NCBI RefSeq assembly: GCF_001424835.1
Contig: NZ_LMCQ01000022.1
Location: 172,604-236,603 of the forward strand
Direction: 5' to 3'
DNA length: 64,000 nucleotides
Source of the DNA: Variovorax sp. Root318D1
GTDB taxonomy: Bacteria > Pseudomonadota > Gammaproteobacteria > Burkholderiales > Burkholderiaceae_C
The translations under genes were made by a program, and so were the position numbers. A model generated the notes under the pieces. That model searched no databases, was not told the DNA's origin, and saw only the letters and a program-made list of their open reading frames with translations. Positions 16,209 to 24,843 of this stretch are shown piece after piece (position 1 is the stretch's first letter; each line of letters starts with the position of its first letter).

Positions 16209-17003
16209 TCAGATCAGGTTGCGCATCGCCTGCGCTGTTTCGCGCAGCACCGGCAGCACGCGCGCAACCGCGTCTTCGGAGCTTTCGTGACCCATCGGCA
16301 TGGTGATGTTGAGCGCGCCGACCAGCGTGCCATGCCGGTCGCGCAGCGGCACCGCGATGCCGCGCGAATTCAGGTCGAGCTGCTGCTCCGACAGTGCCCA
16401 GCCCTGCGCGCGGATGCGCGCCAGTTCGAGCTTCATGCGCTCCATGCTCCCAATGGTGTAGGAGGTGAACACCTGCAGCTGCCGCGTGGCCAGCCATTCA
16501 GCCAGCTCCGCCTCGCCGCGCAGCGCAAGCATCAGCATGCCGGCCGCCGTGACCTGCGCCGGCACGCGCGCGCCCAGCACGTAGCCGGTGCTCATGCTTC
16601 GGTTGGGGCCGTTGCGGGCGATGTAGACCACCTCGTCGCCGTCCATCACGCTCAGGTAGGCAATCTCGTGCGTGCCGGCCGCCACGCGCTGCAAGAACGG
16701 CTGGACGATGCGCGGCAGCCGCGCCGAGTCGAGATACGACTGACCCAGCCGCAGCACGCGCGGGGTGAGCCAGAAGAGCTTGCCGTCGCTTGCCACGTAA
16801 CCCATGTGCTGCAGGGTCAGCAGGTAGCGACGCGCGGCCGTGCGCGTCATGCCGGTGCGCTCGCCGGCCTGGCTGGCGGTGAGGCGCGGATGGGCGTCGT
16901 CGAAAGCTTCGATGATGCTCACGCCGCGTTCCAGGCCGGCGATCCAGTCGCGCTTGTCGAGGCCGGCCGGCGCGGAAGAAAGATCAGCGGTATCGGAGCT
17001 CAT
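16209..17003 (-). CDS. IclR-family regulator (PcaR/PobR/PcaU-like), divergent from the shikimate locus
   Basis: A 264-residue regulator starting at ATG 17003; an upstream in-frame extension to 17189 would cover the promoter region and is rejected. The N-terminal winged helix (about residues 25-85; ERTGMTRTAARRYLLTLQHMGYV) has the TRTAARRYLLTL recognition helix typical of the aromatic-acid PcaR/PcaU/PobR branch. An effector domain follows (RIVQPFLQRVAAGTHE to NITMPMGHES). It is transcribed away from aroE-TRAP-pca, so it is the natural regulator of that locus. Sites fitting this family lie at 17071-17098 and 25676-25690. Confidence 0.87.
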   Translation of the reverse strand: MSSDTADLSSAPAGLDKRDWIAGLERGVSIIEAFDDAHPRLTASQAGERTGMTRTAARRYLLTLQHMGYVASDGKLFWLTPRVLRLGQSYLDSARLPRIVQPFLQRVAAGTHEIAYLSVMDGDEVVYIARNGPNRSMSTGYVLGARVPAQVTAAGMLMLALRGEAELAEWLATRQLQVFTSYTIGSMERMKLELARIRAQGWALSEQQLDLNSRGIAVPLRDRHGTLVGALNITMPMGHESSEDAVARVLPVLRETAQAMRNLI

Positions 17004-17070
17004 GACGGGGAGTGTGCAGGCGCGGCGGGCACTGCCGCTGACGGCCTCGATCGGGATAAACCCGGCTTTT

Positions 17071-17098
17071 GTACGATAAACGAACGCATCGGCACGAT
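17071..17098. promoter_or_regulatory. Candidate IclR-family operator in the divergent promoter region
   Basis: GTACGATAAACGAAC (17071-17085) matches the GTTCGAT-N-ATCGAAC palindrome at 25676-25690 at 13 of 15 positions. A second half-site, GCACGAT, starts 21 bases on, two helical turns away. The pair lies between the IclR gene (start 17003) and aroE (start 17207). It could serve both autoregulation and control of the catabolic operon. This is inference from motif similarity. Confidence 0.5.
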
Positions 17099-17206
17099 TG
17101 TCGGCCAGATTAGGCCTCGCCCGGGGGTGACTGGCGTTGCGAGATGGATAGAGTTCGGCTTGGCAATGCCCTTGGAGCGATTGCCGCACAAAAGAGGCAA
17201 GTAGAC

Positions 17207-18130
17207 ATGACCACCTCCATCACTGGCAGCACCCTGGCGTACCTGATCCCCGGCGACCCCGTGCGCAACGTGCGCCTGCCGAGGTTGTTCAACGCCGTCT
17301 TCGAGCGCTTCGGCATCGACGCGGTGCTGCTGCCCATGCAGGTGCCGCTGCGCGACTTCGCGGTGTTCTTCAAGTCGGCCTTCCTGGCGCGCAACGTGCG
17401 CGGCATGGTGATCGCACCGCCGCACAAGCCGCTGGTGGTCGACCTGCTCGACGGCTGCGGCCTGTTCGGCCGCGTTGCAGGCTCGGTCAACGTGGTGCGC
17501 CGCACCGAGAACAACGAACTGGAGGGCGACCTGTTCGACGGCGAAGGCCTCGTGGGGGCGCTGGACCACTTCAATATTCCGTTCCGCGGCAAGCGGGTGC
17601 TGATTCTCGGCGCCGGCGTAAGCGCGGCAGCCATTGGTGTGGCGCTGGCCGAAGGTGGCACGGTCGATGGCGCCGAGCACATTGCCTTCTACGACACCTC
17701 GGCCGGCAAGGCCGCCGGCGTCGCGGCCAAGCTCGACGCATTCTTCGATGCCGACGTGGTGGTGGTCAACAGCAACGCGCCCGAAGGCTACGACCTGGTG
17801 ATCAACGCCACGCCGCAAGGACTGGACGAGAACGACCCGCTGCCCGTCGACGTCACCCGCATGGACCGCCATGCCGCGCTGTTCGACATCTTGCTGCGCA
17901 ACCAGCCGACGCCGCTGGTTCGCGCGGCGCGTGCGCGCGGCCTCAACGCGCAGGCCGGCTTCGAGATGCTGATCCAGCAGATGCCTCACTACCTCGGGTA
18001 CTTCGGCCACGCCGACGCGGCGCAGGGCGTGCGCGACGACGCCGATTTTCTGCGCGAGATCGTCTATCCGCCGGCCATGCACGCGGAGATTGCCACCCCC
18101 TTGCGCTATCACTCGGACAACGTCGCCTGA
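17207..18130 (+). CDS. Shikimate/quinate dehydrogenase family protein, paralogue 1
   Basis: A 307-residue AroE-family protein starting at ATG 17207. The catalytic Lys (APPHKPLV) and Asp (GDLFDGEG) and the Asn in AGSVNVV are kept, as is the late Gln region GFEMLIQQ. The two substrate-binding serines of anabolic AroE (SxS before P) are replaced (GDPVRNVRLP). The nucleotide site is LILGAGVSAAAIG, followed by FYDTS instead of the NRT that binds the NADP phosphate, which suggests NAD use as in catabolic quinate/shikimate dehydrogenases. It is the first gene of the plus-strand operon after the IclR promoter region. Likely role: oxidising shikimate, quinate or a related cyclic acid. Confidence 0.78.
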   Translation: MTTSITGSTLAYLIPGDPVRNVRLPRLFNAVFERFGIDAVLLPMQVPLRDFAVFFKSAFLARNVRGMVIAPPHKPLVVDLLDGCGLFGRVAGSVNVVRRTENNELEGDLFDGEGLVGALDHFNIPFRGKRVLILGAGVSAAAIGVALAEGGTVDGAEHIAFYDTSAGKAAGVAAKLDAFFDADVVVVNSNAPEGYDLVINATPQGLDENDPLPVDVTRMDRHAALFDILLRNQPTPLVRAARARGLNAQAGFEMLIQQMPHYLGYFGHADAAQGVRDDADFLREIVYPPAMHAEIATPLRYHSDNVA

Positions 18131-18181
18131 AATGCCTGCGCAACACGACCGAGCAGAAAAAATTTCAACAGGAGGCAAACA

Positions 18182-18784
18182 ATGACAAGAATCTTCTCGT
18201 GGTACTGCCGGGGGCTCGAAGGGCTCATGGCGCTGATGCTGGCCATCATGGTGGTCATGGTGTTCGGCAACGTCGTGCTGCGCTATGGCTTCAATTCGGG
18301 CATCACCGTCTCGGAGGAAGTGTCGCGCTGGCTCTTCGTCTGGATGACCTTTCTCGGTGCCATCGTCGCGGTGCGCGAGCACGGCCACCTGGGCACCGAC
18401 ATGCTGATCTCCAAGCTGCCTACCTGGGGCAAGAAGCTGTGCCTTTACCTGTCGCACGGTTTGATGCTGTTCGCCTCGTACCTGCTGCTCACGGGCAGTT
18501 GGCAGCAGACGCTGATCAATTGGGACGTGAGCGCACCCACAACCGGCGCCTCCGTCGGCATCTTCTATTTTGTCGGCGTGGTGTTTGGCGTCTCGGCCAT
18601 CGTGTTCCTGCTGTACGACGTCTGGCTTGCACTGAGCGGAAAGCTCAGCGACGCCGACCTGGTGATGGTGCACGAGTCGGAAGAGCAGGGCGACATCGAC
18701 CGCATCAACGCCGAACTCGCGCGCCGCGATGCCGAAGAGGCCATCGCACGACAGCGCGGCAGCAACAACGCACGAGGCAACTGA
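18182..18784 (+). CDS. dctQ: TRAP transporter small membrane subunit (DctQ)
   Basis: A 200-residue inner-membrane protein with four hydrophobic helices, preceded by a strong AGGAGG site. DctQ features are VVLRYGFNSGITVSEEVSRWLFVWMTFLGA and the charged HGHLGTD loop. The C-terminal tail (about residues 160-200) is unusually charged and cytosolic. It pairs with the DctM subunit, whose start lies one base after its stop. Position between two AroE paralogues suggests it helps import shikimate, quinate or a similar acid using a sodium gradient. Confidence 0.9.
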   Translation: MTRIFSWYCRGLEGLMALMLAIMVVMVFGNVVLRYGFNSGITVSEEVSRWLFVWMTFLGAIVAVREHGHLGTDMLISKLPTWGKKLCLYLSHGLMLFASYLLLTGSWQQTLINWDVSAPTTGASVGIFYFVGVVFGVSAIVFLLYDVWLALSGKLSDADLVMVHESEEQGDIDRINAELARRDAEEAIARQRGSNNARGN

Positions 18785-18785
18785 C

Positions 18786-20066
18786 ATGACGATCGCCATC
18801 TTCCTCGGTGCCCTGCTGGGTGCCATGGCCATCGGCGTGCCGATCGCCTATTCGCTGCTGCTGTGCGGCGTCGCCCTGATGTGGCACCTGGACCTGTTCG
18901 ATGCGCAGATCCTGGCGCAGAACGTGATCAACGGCGCCGACAGCTTTCCGCTCCTGGCCGTGCCCTTCTTCATGCTGGCCGGCGAGGCCATGAACCAGGG
19001 CGGCCTGTCGCGGCGCATCGTGAACCTCGCGCTGGCGGTGGTGGGGCACGTGCGCGGCGGGCTCGGCTACGTGGCGATCGTGGCGGCCTGCATCCTGTCG
19101 GCGCTCTCGGGCTCCGCGGTAGCCGATGCAGCCGCGCTGTCTGCGCTGCTGATCCCGATGATGGTGGCCGCTGGGCACGACAAGGCACGCTCGGGCGGCC
19201 TGATTGCGGCGTCCGGCGTGATCGGCCCGATCATCCCGCCCTCGATCGGATTCGTGATCTTCGGCGTCGCTGCCAACGTGTCGATCTCCAAGCTGTTTCT
19301 CGCGGGCATCTTCCCGGGCATTCTGATCGGTGCCTCGCTCTGGTTCACGTGGTGGTGGCTGGTGCGCAAGGAAAAAGTACTGCCGCCGCCGCGCAAGTCC
19401 AAGGGCGAGATGCTCACCGCACTGCGCGAAGCGACCTGGGCGCTGCTGCTGCCGCTCATCATCCTGGTGGGCTTGCGCTTCGGCATCTTCACGCCCACAG
19501 AAGCGGCCGTGGTCGCCGCGGTCTACGCGATCTTCGTGGCCACCGTCGTCTACCGCGAGCTCAAGCCCTCGCAGTTCTACGCCATGTTCGTTTCGGCCGC
19601 CAAGACCAGCGCGATCGTGATGTTCCTGGTTGCGGCGGCCATGGTCTCGGCCTGGCTCATCACGGTGGCCGACCTGCCGGCCAAGCTGGTCGCGCTGCTC
19701 GAACCGCTGATCGCGAACCCGATGCTGCTGATGATCGTGATCATGGTGCTGGTGATGGCGGTCGGCACCGCGATGGACATGACGCCCACCATCCTGATCC
19801 TCACGCCGGTGCTGATGCCGGTCATCAAGGCGGCGGGAATCGATCCGGTCTACTTCGGCGTGCTGTTCATCATCAACAACTCGATCGGCCTCATCACGCC
19901 GCCGGTGGGCACCGTCCTCAACGTGGTGGCCGGCGTCGGGCGCATGAAGATGGATGAGCTCACGCGCGGCGTGTGGCCCTTTGCCCTCGCGGAGTTCGCA
20001 ATGATGTTCCTGATGGTCATGTTCCCCCAACTCGTCATCTGGCCGGCCCGGCTGCTCAGCGGCTGA
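18786..20066 (+). CDS. dctM: TRAP transporter large membrane subunit (DctM)
   Basis: A 426-residue polytopic protein with about eleven or more helices, starting at ATG 18786 one base after dctQ. DctM landmarks are LAVPFFMLAGEAMNQGGLSRRI, SALSGSAVADAAAL, ASGVIGPIIPPSIGFVIFG and GLITPPVGTVLNVV. It forms the elevator part of the sodium-coupled importer. It lies between dctQ and the receptor gene dctP in the shikimate/protocatechuate locus. Confidence 0.92.
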   Translation: MTIAIFLGALLGAMAIGVPIAYSLLLCGVALMWHLDLFDAQILAQNVINGADSFPLLAVPFFMLAGEAMNQGGLSRRIVNLALAVVGHVRGGLGYVAIVAACILSALSGSAVADAAALSALLIPMMVAAGHDKARSGGLIAASGVIGPIIPPSIGFVIFGVAANVSISKLFLAGIFPGILIGASLWFTWWWLVRKEKVLPPPRKSKGEMLTALREATWALLLPLIILVGLRFGIFTPTEAAVVAAVYAIFVATVVYRELKPSQFYAMFVSAAKTSAIVMFLVAAAMVSAWLITVADLPAKLVALLEPLIANPMLLMIVIMVLVMAVGTAMDMTPTILILTPVLMPVIKAAGIDPVYFGVLFIINNSIGLITPPVGTVLNVVAGVGRMKMDELTRGVWPFALAEFAMMFLMVMFPQLVIWPARLLSG

Positions 20067-20115
20067 CAACTCACCCTTTCGCGCTTCCCAATTTCAACCC
20101 AAGGAGACTTTCACC

Positions 20116-21120
20116 ATGAACAACTTTTTCCGCAAGACGCTGGTGGCCGTGGTCGCGGTCGCTGCCATGGGCGGCGCTGCCGCCCAGGTAAAGGAACGCA
20201 CGCTCAAGTTCGCGTTCCAGAACCAGACGGGCCATCCGCAGGCGCAGGGCGCGCAGAAGTTCGCAGACCTCGTAGCCGAGAAGTCGGGCAAGAAGATCAC
20301 CGTCAAGCTGTTCCCGGGCGGCACGCTCGGCGGCGACCTGCAGACAGTCTCGGCGCTGCAGGGCGGCACCGTCGAGATCACGGTCCTCAATGCCGGCATC
20401 CTGACCGCGCAGGTCAAGGAGTTTGCCGCCTACGACTTCCCCTTCCTGTTCAACAACGCGCAAGAAGCCGACGCCGTGACCGACGGACCCTTCGGCCAGA
20501 AGCTGCTCGCCAGGCTGGACGAGAAGAGCCTGCATGGCCTCGGCTATTGGGACCTGGGCTTCCGAAACCTGACCAACAGCAGGCGCGCGATCGCCAAGGC
20601 GGACGACATTGCCGGCCTCAAGATCCGCGTGATCCAGTCGCCGATCTACATCGACCTGTTCAACACGCTGGGCGCCAATGCCACGCCGATGCCCTTCCCG
20701 GAGCTGTACTCGGCGCTGGACCAGAAGGCGGTCGATGGCCAGGAGAACCCCAACACCGTGATCGCATCGTCGAAGTTTGCCGAGGTGCAAAAGCACATCA
20801 CTCAGACGCGCCACATCTACAACCCGCAGGCGCTGATCATCAGCAAGAAGGCCTGGGACGGCATGAGCGCCGAGGAGAAGAAGATCATCAGCGATGCTGC
20901 TGCCGAAGCCACCAAGTTCCAGCGCGAGGCGTCCCGTGCCGCGGCCGACACCGCGCTCGACACGCTCAAGAAGGCCGGCATGACCGTGACCGAACTCCCG
21001 CCCGCCGAGATGGCCAAGCTGCGCGACAAGGTCAAGCCGGTCATCGACAAGTACACGGCCACGGTGGGCGAAGCGACTGTGAAAGAGCTGTACGCCGAGA
21101 TCGCCAAGGTTCGCAAATAA
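20116..21120 (+). CDS. dctP: TRAP transporter periplasmic receptor (DctP)
   Basis: A 334-residue receptor with a signal peptide (about residues 1-22, ending GGAAAQ) and an AAGGAG site ten bases before its start. DctP signatures include LKFAFQNQTGHPQAQGAQKFADLV, LKIRVIQSPIYIDLFNTLGANATPMPF (the Arg that clamps the substrate carboxylate) and ALDQKAVDGQENPNTVI. It should bind a carboxylic acid in the periplasm. From its neighbours the best guess is shikimate, quinate or dehydroshikimate. Confidence 0.9.
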   Translation: MNNFFRKTLVAVVAVAAMGGAAAQVKERTLKFAFQNQTGHPQAQGAQKFADLVAEKSGKKITVKLFPGGTLGGDLQTVSALQGGTVEITVLNAGILTAQVKEFAAYDFPFLFNNAQEADAVTDGPFGQKLLARLDEKSLHGLGYWDLGFRNLTNSRRAIAKADDIAGLKIRVIQSPIYIDLFNTLGANATPMPFPELYSALDQKAVDGQENPNTVIASSKFAEVQKHITQTRHIYNPQALIISKKAWDGMSAEEKKIISDAAAEATKFQREASRAAADTALDTLKKAGMTVTELPPAEMAKLRDKVKPVIDKYTATVGEATVKELYAEIAKVRK

Positions 21121-21145
21121 TTTCAACAGGCAAGCAAAGGACAGC

Positions 21146-21979
21146 ATGATCAGCGGTAAGACCACCCTCGTTGCGCACCTGGGCTTTCCCACCGAAAGCT
21201 TCAAGGCGCCGATGATCTACAACCCCTGGTTCGAGAAGCAGGGCATCGACGCGGTCGTGGTGCCGATGGGCGTGAAACCCGAGGACTATCCCGCGACTTT
21301 TGCTGCGCTGTTCCGGCTCACGAACATCCGGGGTGCGCTGGTGACCATGCCGCACAAGATCACGACCATGGGCCTGGTCGACGAGGTGACGCCCACGGCA
21401 AAGATCGCCGGTGCCTGCAACGCGGTGCTCAAGCGCGCCGACGGCACGCTGGTGGGCGACCAGTTCGACGGCGCGGGCTTTGTGCGCGGCGTGCTGCGCA
21501 AGGGCCGCGCGCTCGAGGGCGCGCGCGTGCTGGTGGCCGGAAGCGGCGGCGTCGGCTCGGCGATTGCGGCGTCGCTCGCGGCGGCAGGCGTGGCCGAGAT
21601 TGCGCTTTACGACGCCAACACGGCCTCGGCCGATGCGCTGGCCGGGCGCCTGCGCACGCACTATCCGGCGCTGGTTGTGTCCACGGGCTCGAACGATCCG
21701 GCCGGCTTCGACGTGGTCGTCAATGCCACGCCAATGGGCATGAAGGAAGGCGATCCGCTGCCTTTCGACGTGGACCGCATCGCACCGTCGACCTTCGTCG
21801 GCGAGGTGGTGATGAAGTCCGAATACACGCCGCTCCTGCGCGCCGCATTGGACAAGGGCTGCGCCGTGCAGGTGGGCACCGACATGCTGTTCGAGATGAT
21901 TCCCGCGTACCTGGAGTTCTTCGGCTTCGGCACCGCCACGGCCGACGCGTTGCGCGCCACGGCGAAGATCAGCTACTGA
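21146..21979 (+). CDS. Shikimate/quinate dehydrogenase family protein, paralogue 2
   Basis: A 277-residue AroE-family protein, quite different from paralogue 1. It keeps the catalytic Lys in VTMPHKIT, Asn in AGACNAVL, Asp in GDQFDGAG, and the first of the two N-terminal serines (TESFKAP). Its dinucleotide loop is VAGSGGVGSAIA followed by LYDANT, again not the NADP-type NRT, suggesting NAD. The late Gln that contacts shikimate appears replaced (TDMLFEMIP). It is encoded directly after dctP and before pcaB. Having two divergent enzymes suggests two substrates, for example quinate and shikimate. Confidence 0.8.
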   Translation: MISGKTTLVAHLGFPTESFKAPMIYNPWFEKQGIDAVVVPMGVKPEDYPATFAALFRLTNIRGALVTMPHKITTMGLVDEVTPTAKIAGACNAVLKRADGTLVGDQFDGAGFVRGVLRKGRALEGARVLVAGSGGVGSAIAASLAAAGVAEIALYDANTASADALAGRLRTHYPALVVSTGSNDPAGFDVVVNATPMGMKEGDPLPFDVDRIAPSTFVGEVVMKSEYTPLLRAALDKGCAVQVGTDMLFEMIPAYLEFFGFGTATADALRATAKISY

Positions 21980-21989
21980 GGCGTTCACC

Positions 21990-23201
21990 ATGAGTATTTT
22001 CGAAGGCTTTCTCTCCACGTCCGAGACGCTCTCCGCCTTCAGCGACCACAACTTCGTCGATGCCATGCTGCGCTTCGAGGCGGCATTGACCCGCGCGCAG
22101 GCAGCGCTCGGGCTGGTGCCGGAAGCGGCCGCGCATTCGATCGTCGGCAGCTGCAAGGTCGAGCTGTTCGACGTGGCCAAGATCGTGCGCGACAGCGGCC
22201 GCGCCGGCAGCGTCGCGATTCCGCTGGTCAAGGCATTGAAGGAGGCCGTGGGCCTTTTCAATCCCGCCGCCGTGCCCTTCGTGCATTTCGGCAGCACCAG
22301 CCAGGACGTGATCGACACCGCCATGGCGCTGGTCACGCGCGAAGGCATCGCGCTGATCGAAGCCGATCTGGACCGCGCGATCGAAGCGCTGCTGCAGCAC
22401 GCCACACAACACGCGGCCACGCCGATTCTTGCGCGCACGCTGATGCAGCCCGCGTCGGTCACGAGCTTCGGCCTCAAGTGCGCCGGCTGGGCCGCGCCCC
22501 TGGTGCGCAGCCGTACGCGGCTGCAAGCGGCCGCGCGCCATGCGCTCAACGTGCAGCTTGGCGGCGCCGTCGGCACGCTCGCGCAGATGAAGGGGCAGGG
22601 CCCAGCCGTCGTGCAGCGCGTGGCCGACGAACTCGGCCTCGGCAACGCCGGTGCCACGTGGCACACGCAGCGCGACGAATGGATCGCGCTCGGCTGCGAA
22701 CTCGGGCTGCTCACGGGCAGCCTCGGCAAGATCGCGCGCGACATCTCGCTCATGGGCCAGTACGAGGTCGGCGAAGCGGCCGAACCCACCGAGCCGGGCC
22801 GCGGGGGCTCCTCGGCGATGCCGCACAAGCGCAACCCCGTGGCCGCGATGGTGGCGCTGGCCGCGGCCCAGCGTGCGCCGCAGCGCGTGGCCGCGCTGCT
22901 GGCCGCCATGCCGCAGGAGCATGAGCGCGCGCTCGGCGGCTGGCAGGCCGAACTGGCCGAGTGGCCGCAACTGCTCATGTCTGCGCATGGCAGCGCGCGT
23001 GCGCTGGCCGGTGCGCTGCCGGGCCTGCAGATCGACGCGGCGCGCATGCGTGCCAACATCGACACCCTGCGCGCGGAGCTGCCGCGCGAAGCCGCGGATG
23101 AATGGTTCGATCCTGCGCTGGCCGGGCCCGCTGGCGAAACGGCGCTGCGGCAAGTGGCGGCCTTGCGCGCCCAACTGACTGTGAAAGACACATCCCGATG
23201 A
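21990..23201 (+). CDS. pcaB: 3-carboxy-cis,cis-muconate cycloisomerase
   Basis: A 403-residue member of the fumarase/aspartase/argininosuccinate lyase superfamily, with the family signature GGSSAMPHKRNPVAAM near residue 270 and HFGSTSQDVIDTAMAL near residue 95. Cycloisomerases of the protocatechuate branch convert beta-carboxymuconate to gamma-carboxymuconolactone. The assignment is supported by pcaC, which it overlaps by four bases (ATGA), and by pcaD downstream. It is somewhat shorter than the usual 450 residues because the C-terminus is trimmed. Confidence 0.88.
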   Translation: MSIFEGFLSTSETLSAFSDHNFVDAMLRFEAALTRAQAALGLVPEAAAHSIVGSCKVELFDVAKIVRDSGRAGSVAIPLVKALKEAVGLFNPAAVPFVHFGSTSQDVIDTAMALVTREGIALIEADLDRAIEALLQHATQHAATPILARTLMQPASVTSFGLKCAGWAAPLVRSRTRLQAAARHALNVQLGGAVGTLAQMKGQGPAVVQRVADELGLGNAGATWHTQRDEWIALGCELGLLTGSLGKIARDISLMGQYEVGEAAEPTEPGRGGSSAMPHKRNPVAAMVALAAAQRAPQRVAALLAAMPQEHERALGGWQAELAEWPQLLMSAHGSARALAGALPGLQIDAARMRANIDTLRAELPREAADEWFDPALAGPAGETALRQVAALRAQLTVKDTSR

Positions 23202-23626
23202 CCGACCAGGCAAGCACTCCTCCCGCGAACGACTACGAAGCCGGGCTCGTCAACCGCCGCCGCGTGCTGGGCGATGCCTGGGTCGACAAGTCGCTGGCCA
23301 ACCGCAACGAGTTCAACGCCGAGTTCCAGGAGCTCATCACGCGCCATGCGTGGAACGACATCTGGGGCCGCCCGGCGCTGGGCGACAAGACGCGCCGCTA
23401 CATGGTGCTGTCGATGATGCTGGGCATCCACGCCTATGAAGAATTCGCGATGCATGTGCGCGCCGCGCTCGACGGGCCGCCCGAGTCGCGCCTGACGCCC
23501 GAGGACATCAAGGAAGTCATCATGATGGCGGCCATCTATTGCGGCGTGCCGGTGGCCAACCATGCCTTCGGCATTGCAACCGGCATCCTGCGCGAAAAGG
23601 GCTTGCTGGCCGCGCCTGCGCAGTGA
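23198..23626 (+). CDS. pcaC: 4-carboxymuconolactone decarboxylase
   Basis: A 142-residue AhpD/CMD-fold protein starting at ATG 23198, inside the pcaB stop. The family core is present: RRRVLGDAWVDKS, a WNDIWGRPALGDKTRRYMVLSMM stretch, the EEFAMHVRAAL helix, and EDIKEVIMMAAIYCGVPVANHA. It decarboxylates gamma-carboxymuconolactone to 3-oxoadipate enol-lactone. It lies between pcaB and an MFS gene that begins at its stop codon (GTGA). Confidence 0.9.
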   Translation: MTDQASTPPANDYEAGLVNRRRVLGDAWVDKSLANRNEFNAEFQELITRHAWNDIWGRPALGDKTRRYMVLSMMLGIHAYEEFAMHVRAALDGPPESRLTPEDIKEVIMMAAIYCGVPVANHAFGIATGILREKGLLAAPAQ

Positions 23627-24843
23627 CGCGGCCCGCGCTTGGCGAGCGCCGCCGGTTCGAGGTCGGCTTCGGCCTGCTGTTGCCGCTGCTGCTGGCGGCA
23701 CAGCCCGTGGCCACCGACAGCTACCTGCCCGCGCTGCCCGCCATCGCCAAAGAGCTGGGCTCGGCCAGCACCAGCCTCACGCTGTTTGTGCTGGCCTTCG
23801 GCTTTGCGCAACTGCTTTGCGGTCCGCTGGCCGATCGCTTCGGCCGACGGCCGGTGTTGCTGGCGGGGCTTGGCTGCTATGTGGCTGCCGCGCTTGGCGG
23901 TGCGTTCGCCGGCAGCGTGCCGGTGCTTGCGGGCTGGCGCACGCTGCAGGGCTTTTCAATGGCGGCCATCCTGGTTTGCGCGCGTGCCGCGGTGCGCGAC
24001 CTCTATCCCGCGCACGAAGGCCCGCACGTCATGGCGCGCGGGCTCACCGGGCTGGGCGTGGTGGGCTTGCTGGCGCCATTGCTGGGTGCATGGCTGGTGC
24101 AAGGCGCCGGCTGGCGCTGGGTGATGGCGTCGATGGCGCTCTATGCACTGGTGCTCCTTGCGCTCTGCTGGCATTCGTTCGGCGAGACGCGGCGGCCGCT
24201 GGCGGGCGACATTTCCGCGCCGCGCGGCAGTGCGCGCGCCGTGTTCGCCAGCCGAAGTTTTCGCGCCTGGGCTTCGCTGGCTGCCACCACCTACGGCGGC
24301 CTGTTCTGCTTTCTGCTGCTGTCTCCGATGGTCTACATCGGCTATCTGGGCTGGTCGCCCGCCATGTACGGCTGGATTCCGGCAGGCGGCTCGCTGGTCT
24401 ACATCTTCAGCACCACGCCGTGCCGGCGCCTGCTGCGCAAACACGGGCCCGTGCACACCGTTCAGCTCGGTGCCACCTTGAGCATTGCGGGCGCCGCGAT
24501 TCAGGCGCTGGGCTGCTGGCTCGCGCCGCACAGCGCCTTGCCGCTGCTCGCCGGCCATGCGGTCTACTGCCTGGGCCATGGCATCCACCAGCCCTGCGGG
24601 CAGGCCGGGGCGGTGGGCGACCTGCCGCACCTGGCGGGCCGGGCCGTGTCCTGGTCAGGCTTCGGCATGATGATGGTGGCATTCTGTGTGGGCCAACTTG
24701 CGGCACAGTTCGTCGACACCGGTTTTTCGAACGGCGCCTGGCCGATGGTCGTGCCGATGCTGCTCGCGGGTTGCGTGCTGCTGGCCATCGCATTCCTGTG
24801 GCTGCCGCGTCTTCAACATCCGATCAAAAAGGAATCACCATGA
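23623..24843 (+). CDS. Bcr/CflA-like MFS transporter
   Basis: A 406-residue, 12-helix carrier. The best start is GTG 23623, overlapping the pcaC stop as GTGA; the longer frame from 23539 would overlap pcaC by nearly 90 bases. MFS motifs are clear: TDSYLPALPAIAKEL in helix 1, GPLADRFGRRPVLLAG between helices 2 and 3, and RTLQGFSMAAILVCARA, as in the Bcr/CflA drug-exporter group. Being embedded between pcaC and pcaD with overlaps on both sides, it is obligately co-expressed with the pathway. It may export a toxic intermediate or carry an aromatic acid. The direction of transport is unknown. Confidence 0.8.
   Translation: MTRPALGERRRFEVGFGLLLPLLLAAQPVATDSYLPALPAIAKELGSASTSLTLFVLAFGFAQLLCGPLADRFGRRPVLLAGLGCYVAAALGGAFAGSVPVLAGWRTLQGFSMAAILVCARAAVRDLYPAHEGPHVMARGLTGLGVVGLLAPLLGAWLVQGAGWRWVMASMALYALVLLALCWHSFGETRRPLAGDISAPRGSARAVFASRSFRAWASLAATTYGGLFCFLLLSPMVYIGYLGWSPAMYGWIPAGGSLVYIFSTTPCRRLLRKHGPVHTVQLGATLSIAGAAIQALGCWLAPHSALPLLAGHAVYCLGHGIHQPCGQAGAVGDLPHLAGRAVSWSGFGMMMVAFCVGQLAAQFVDTGFSNGAWPMVVPMLLAGCVLLAIAFLWLPRLQHPIKKESP

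Noticed and set aside
17004-17189. N-terminal extension of the IclR regulator
   Set aside because: The added residues would cover the divergent promoter and its operator-like sites, and IclR proteins of this branch begin shortly before the winged helix.
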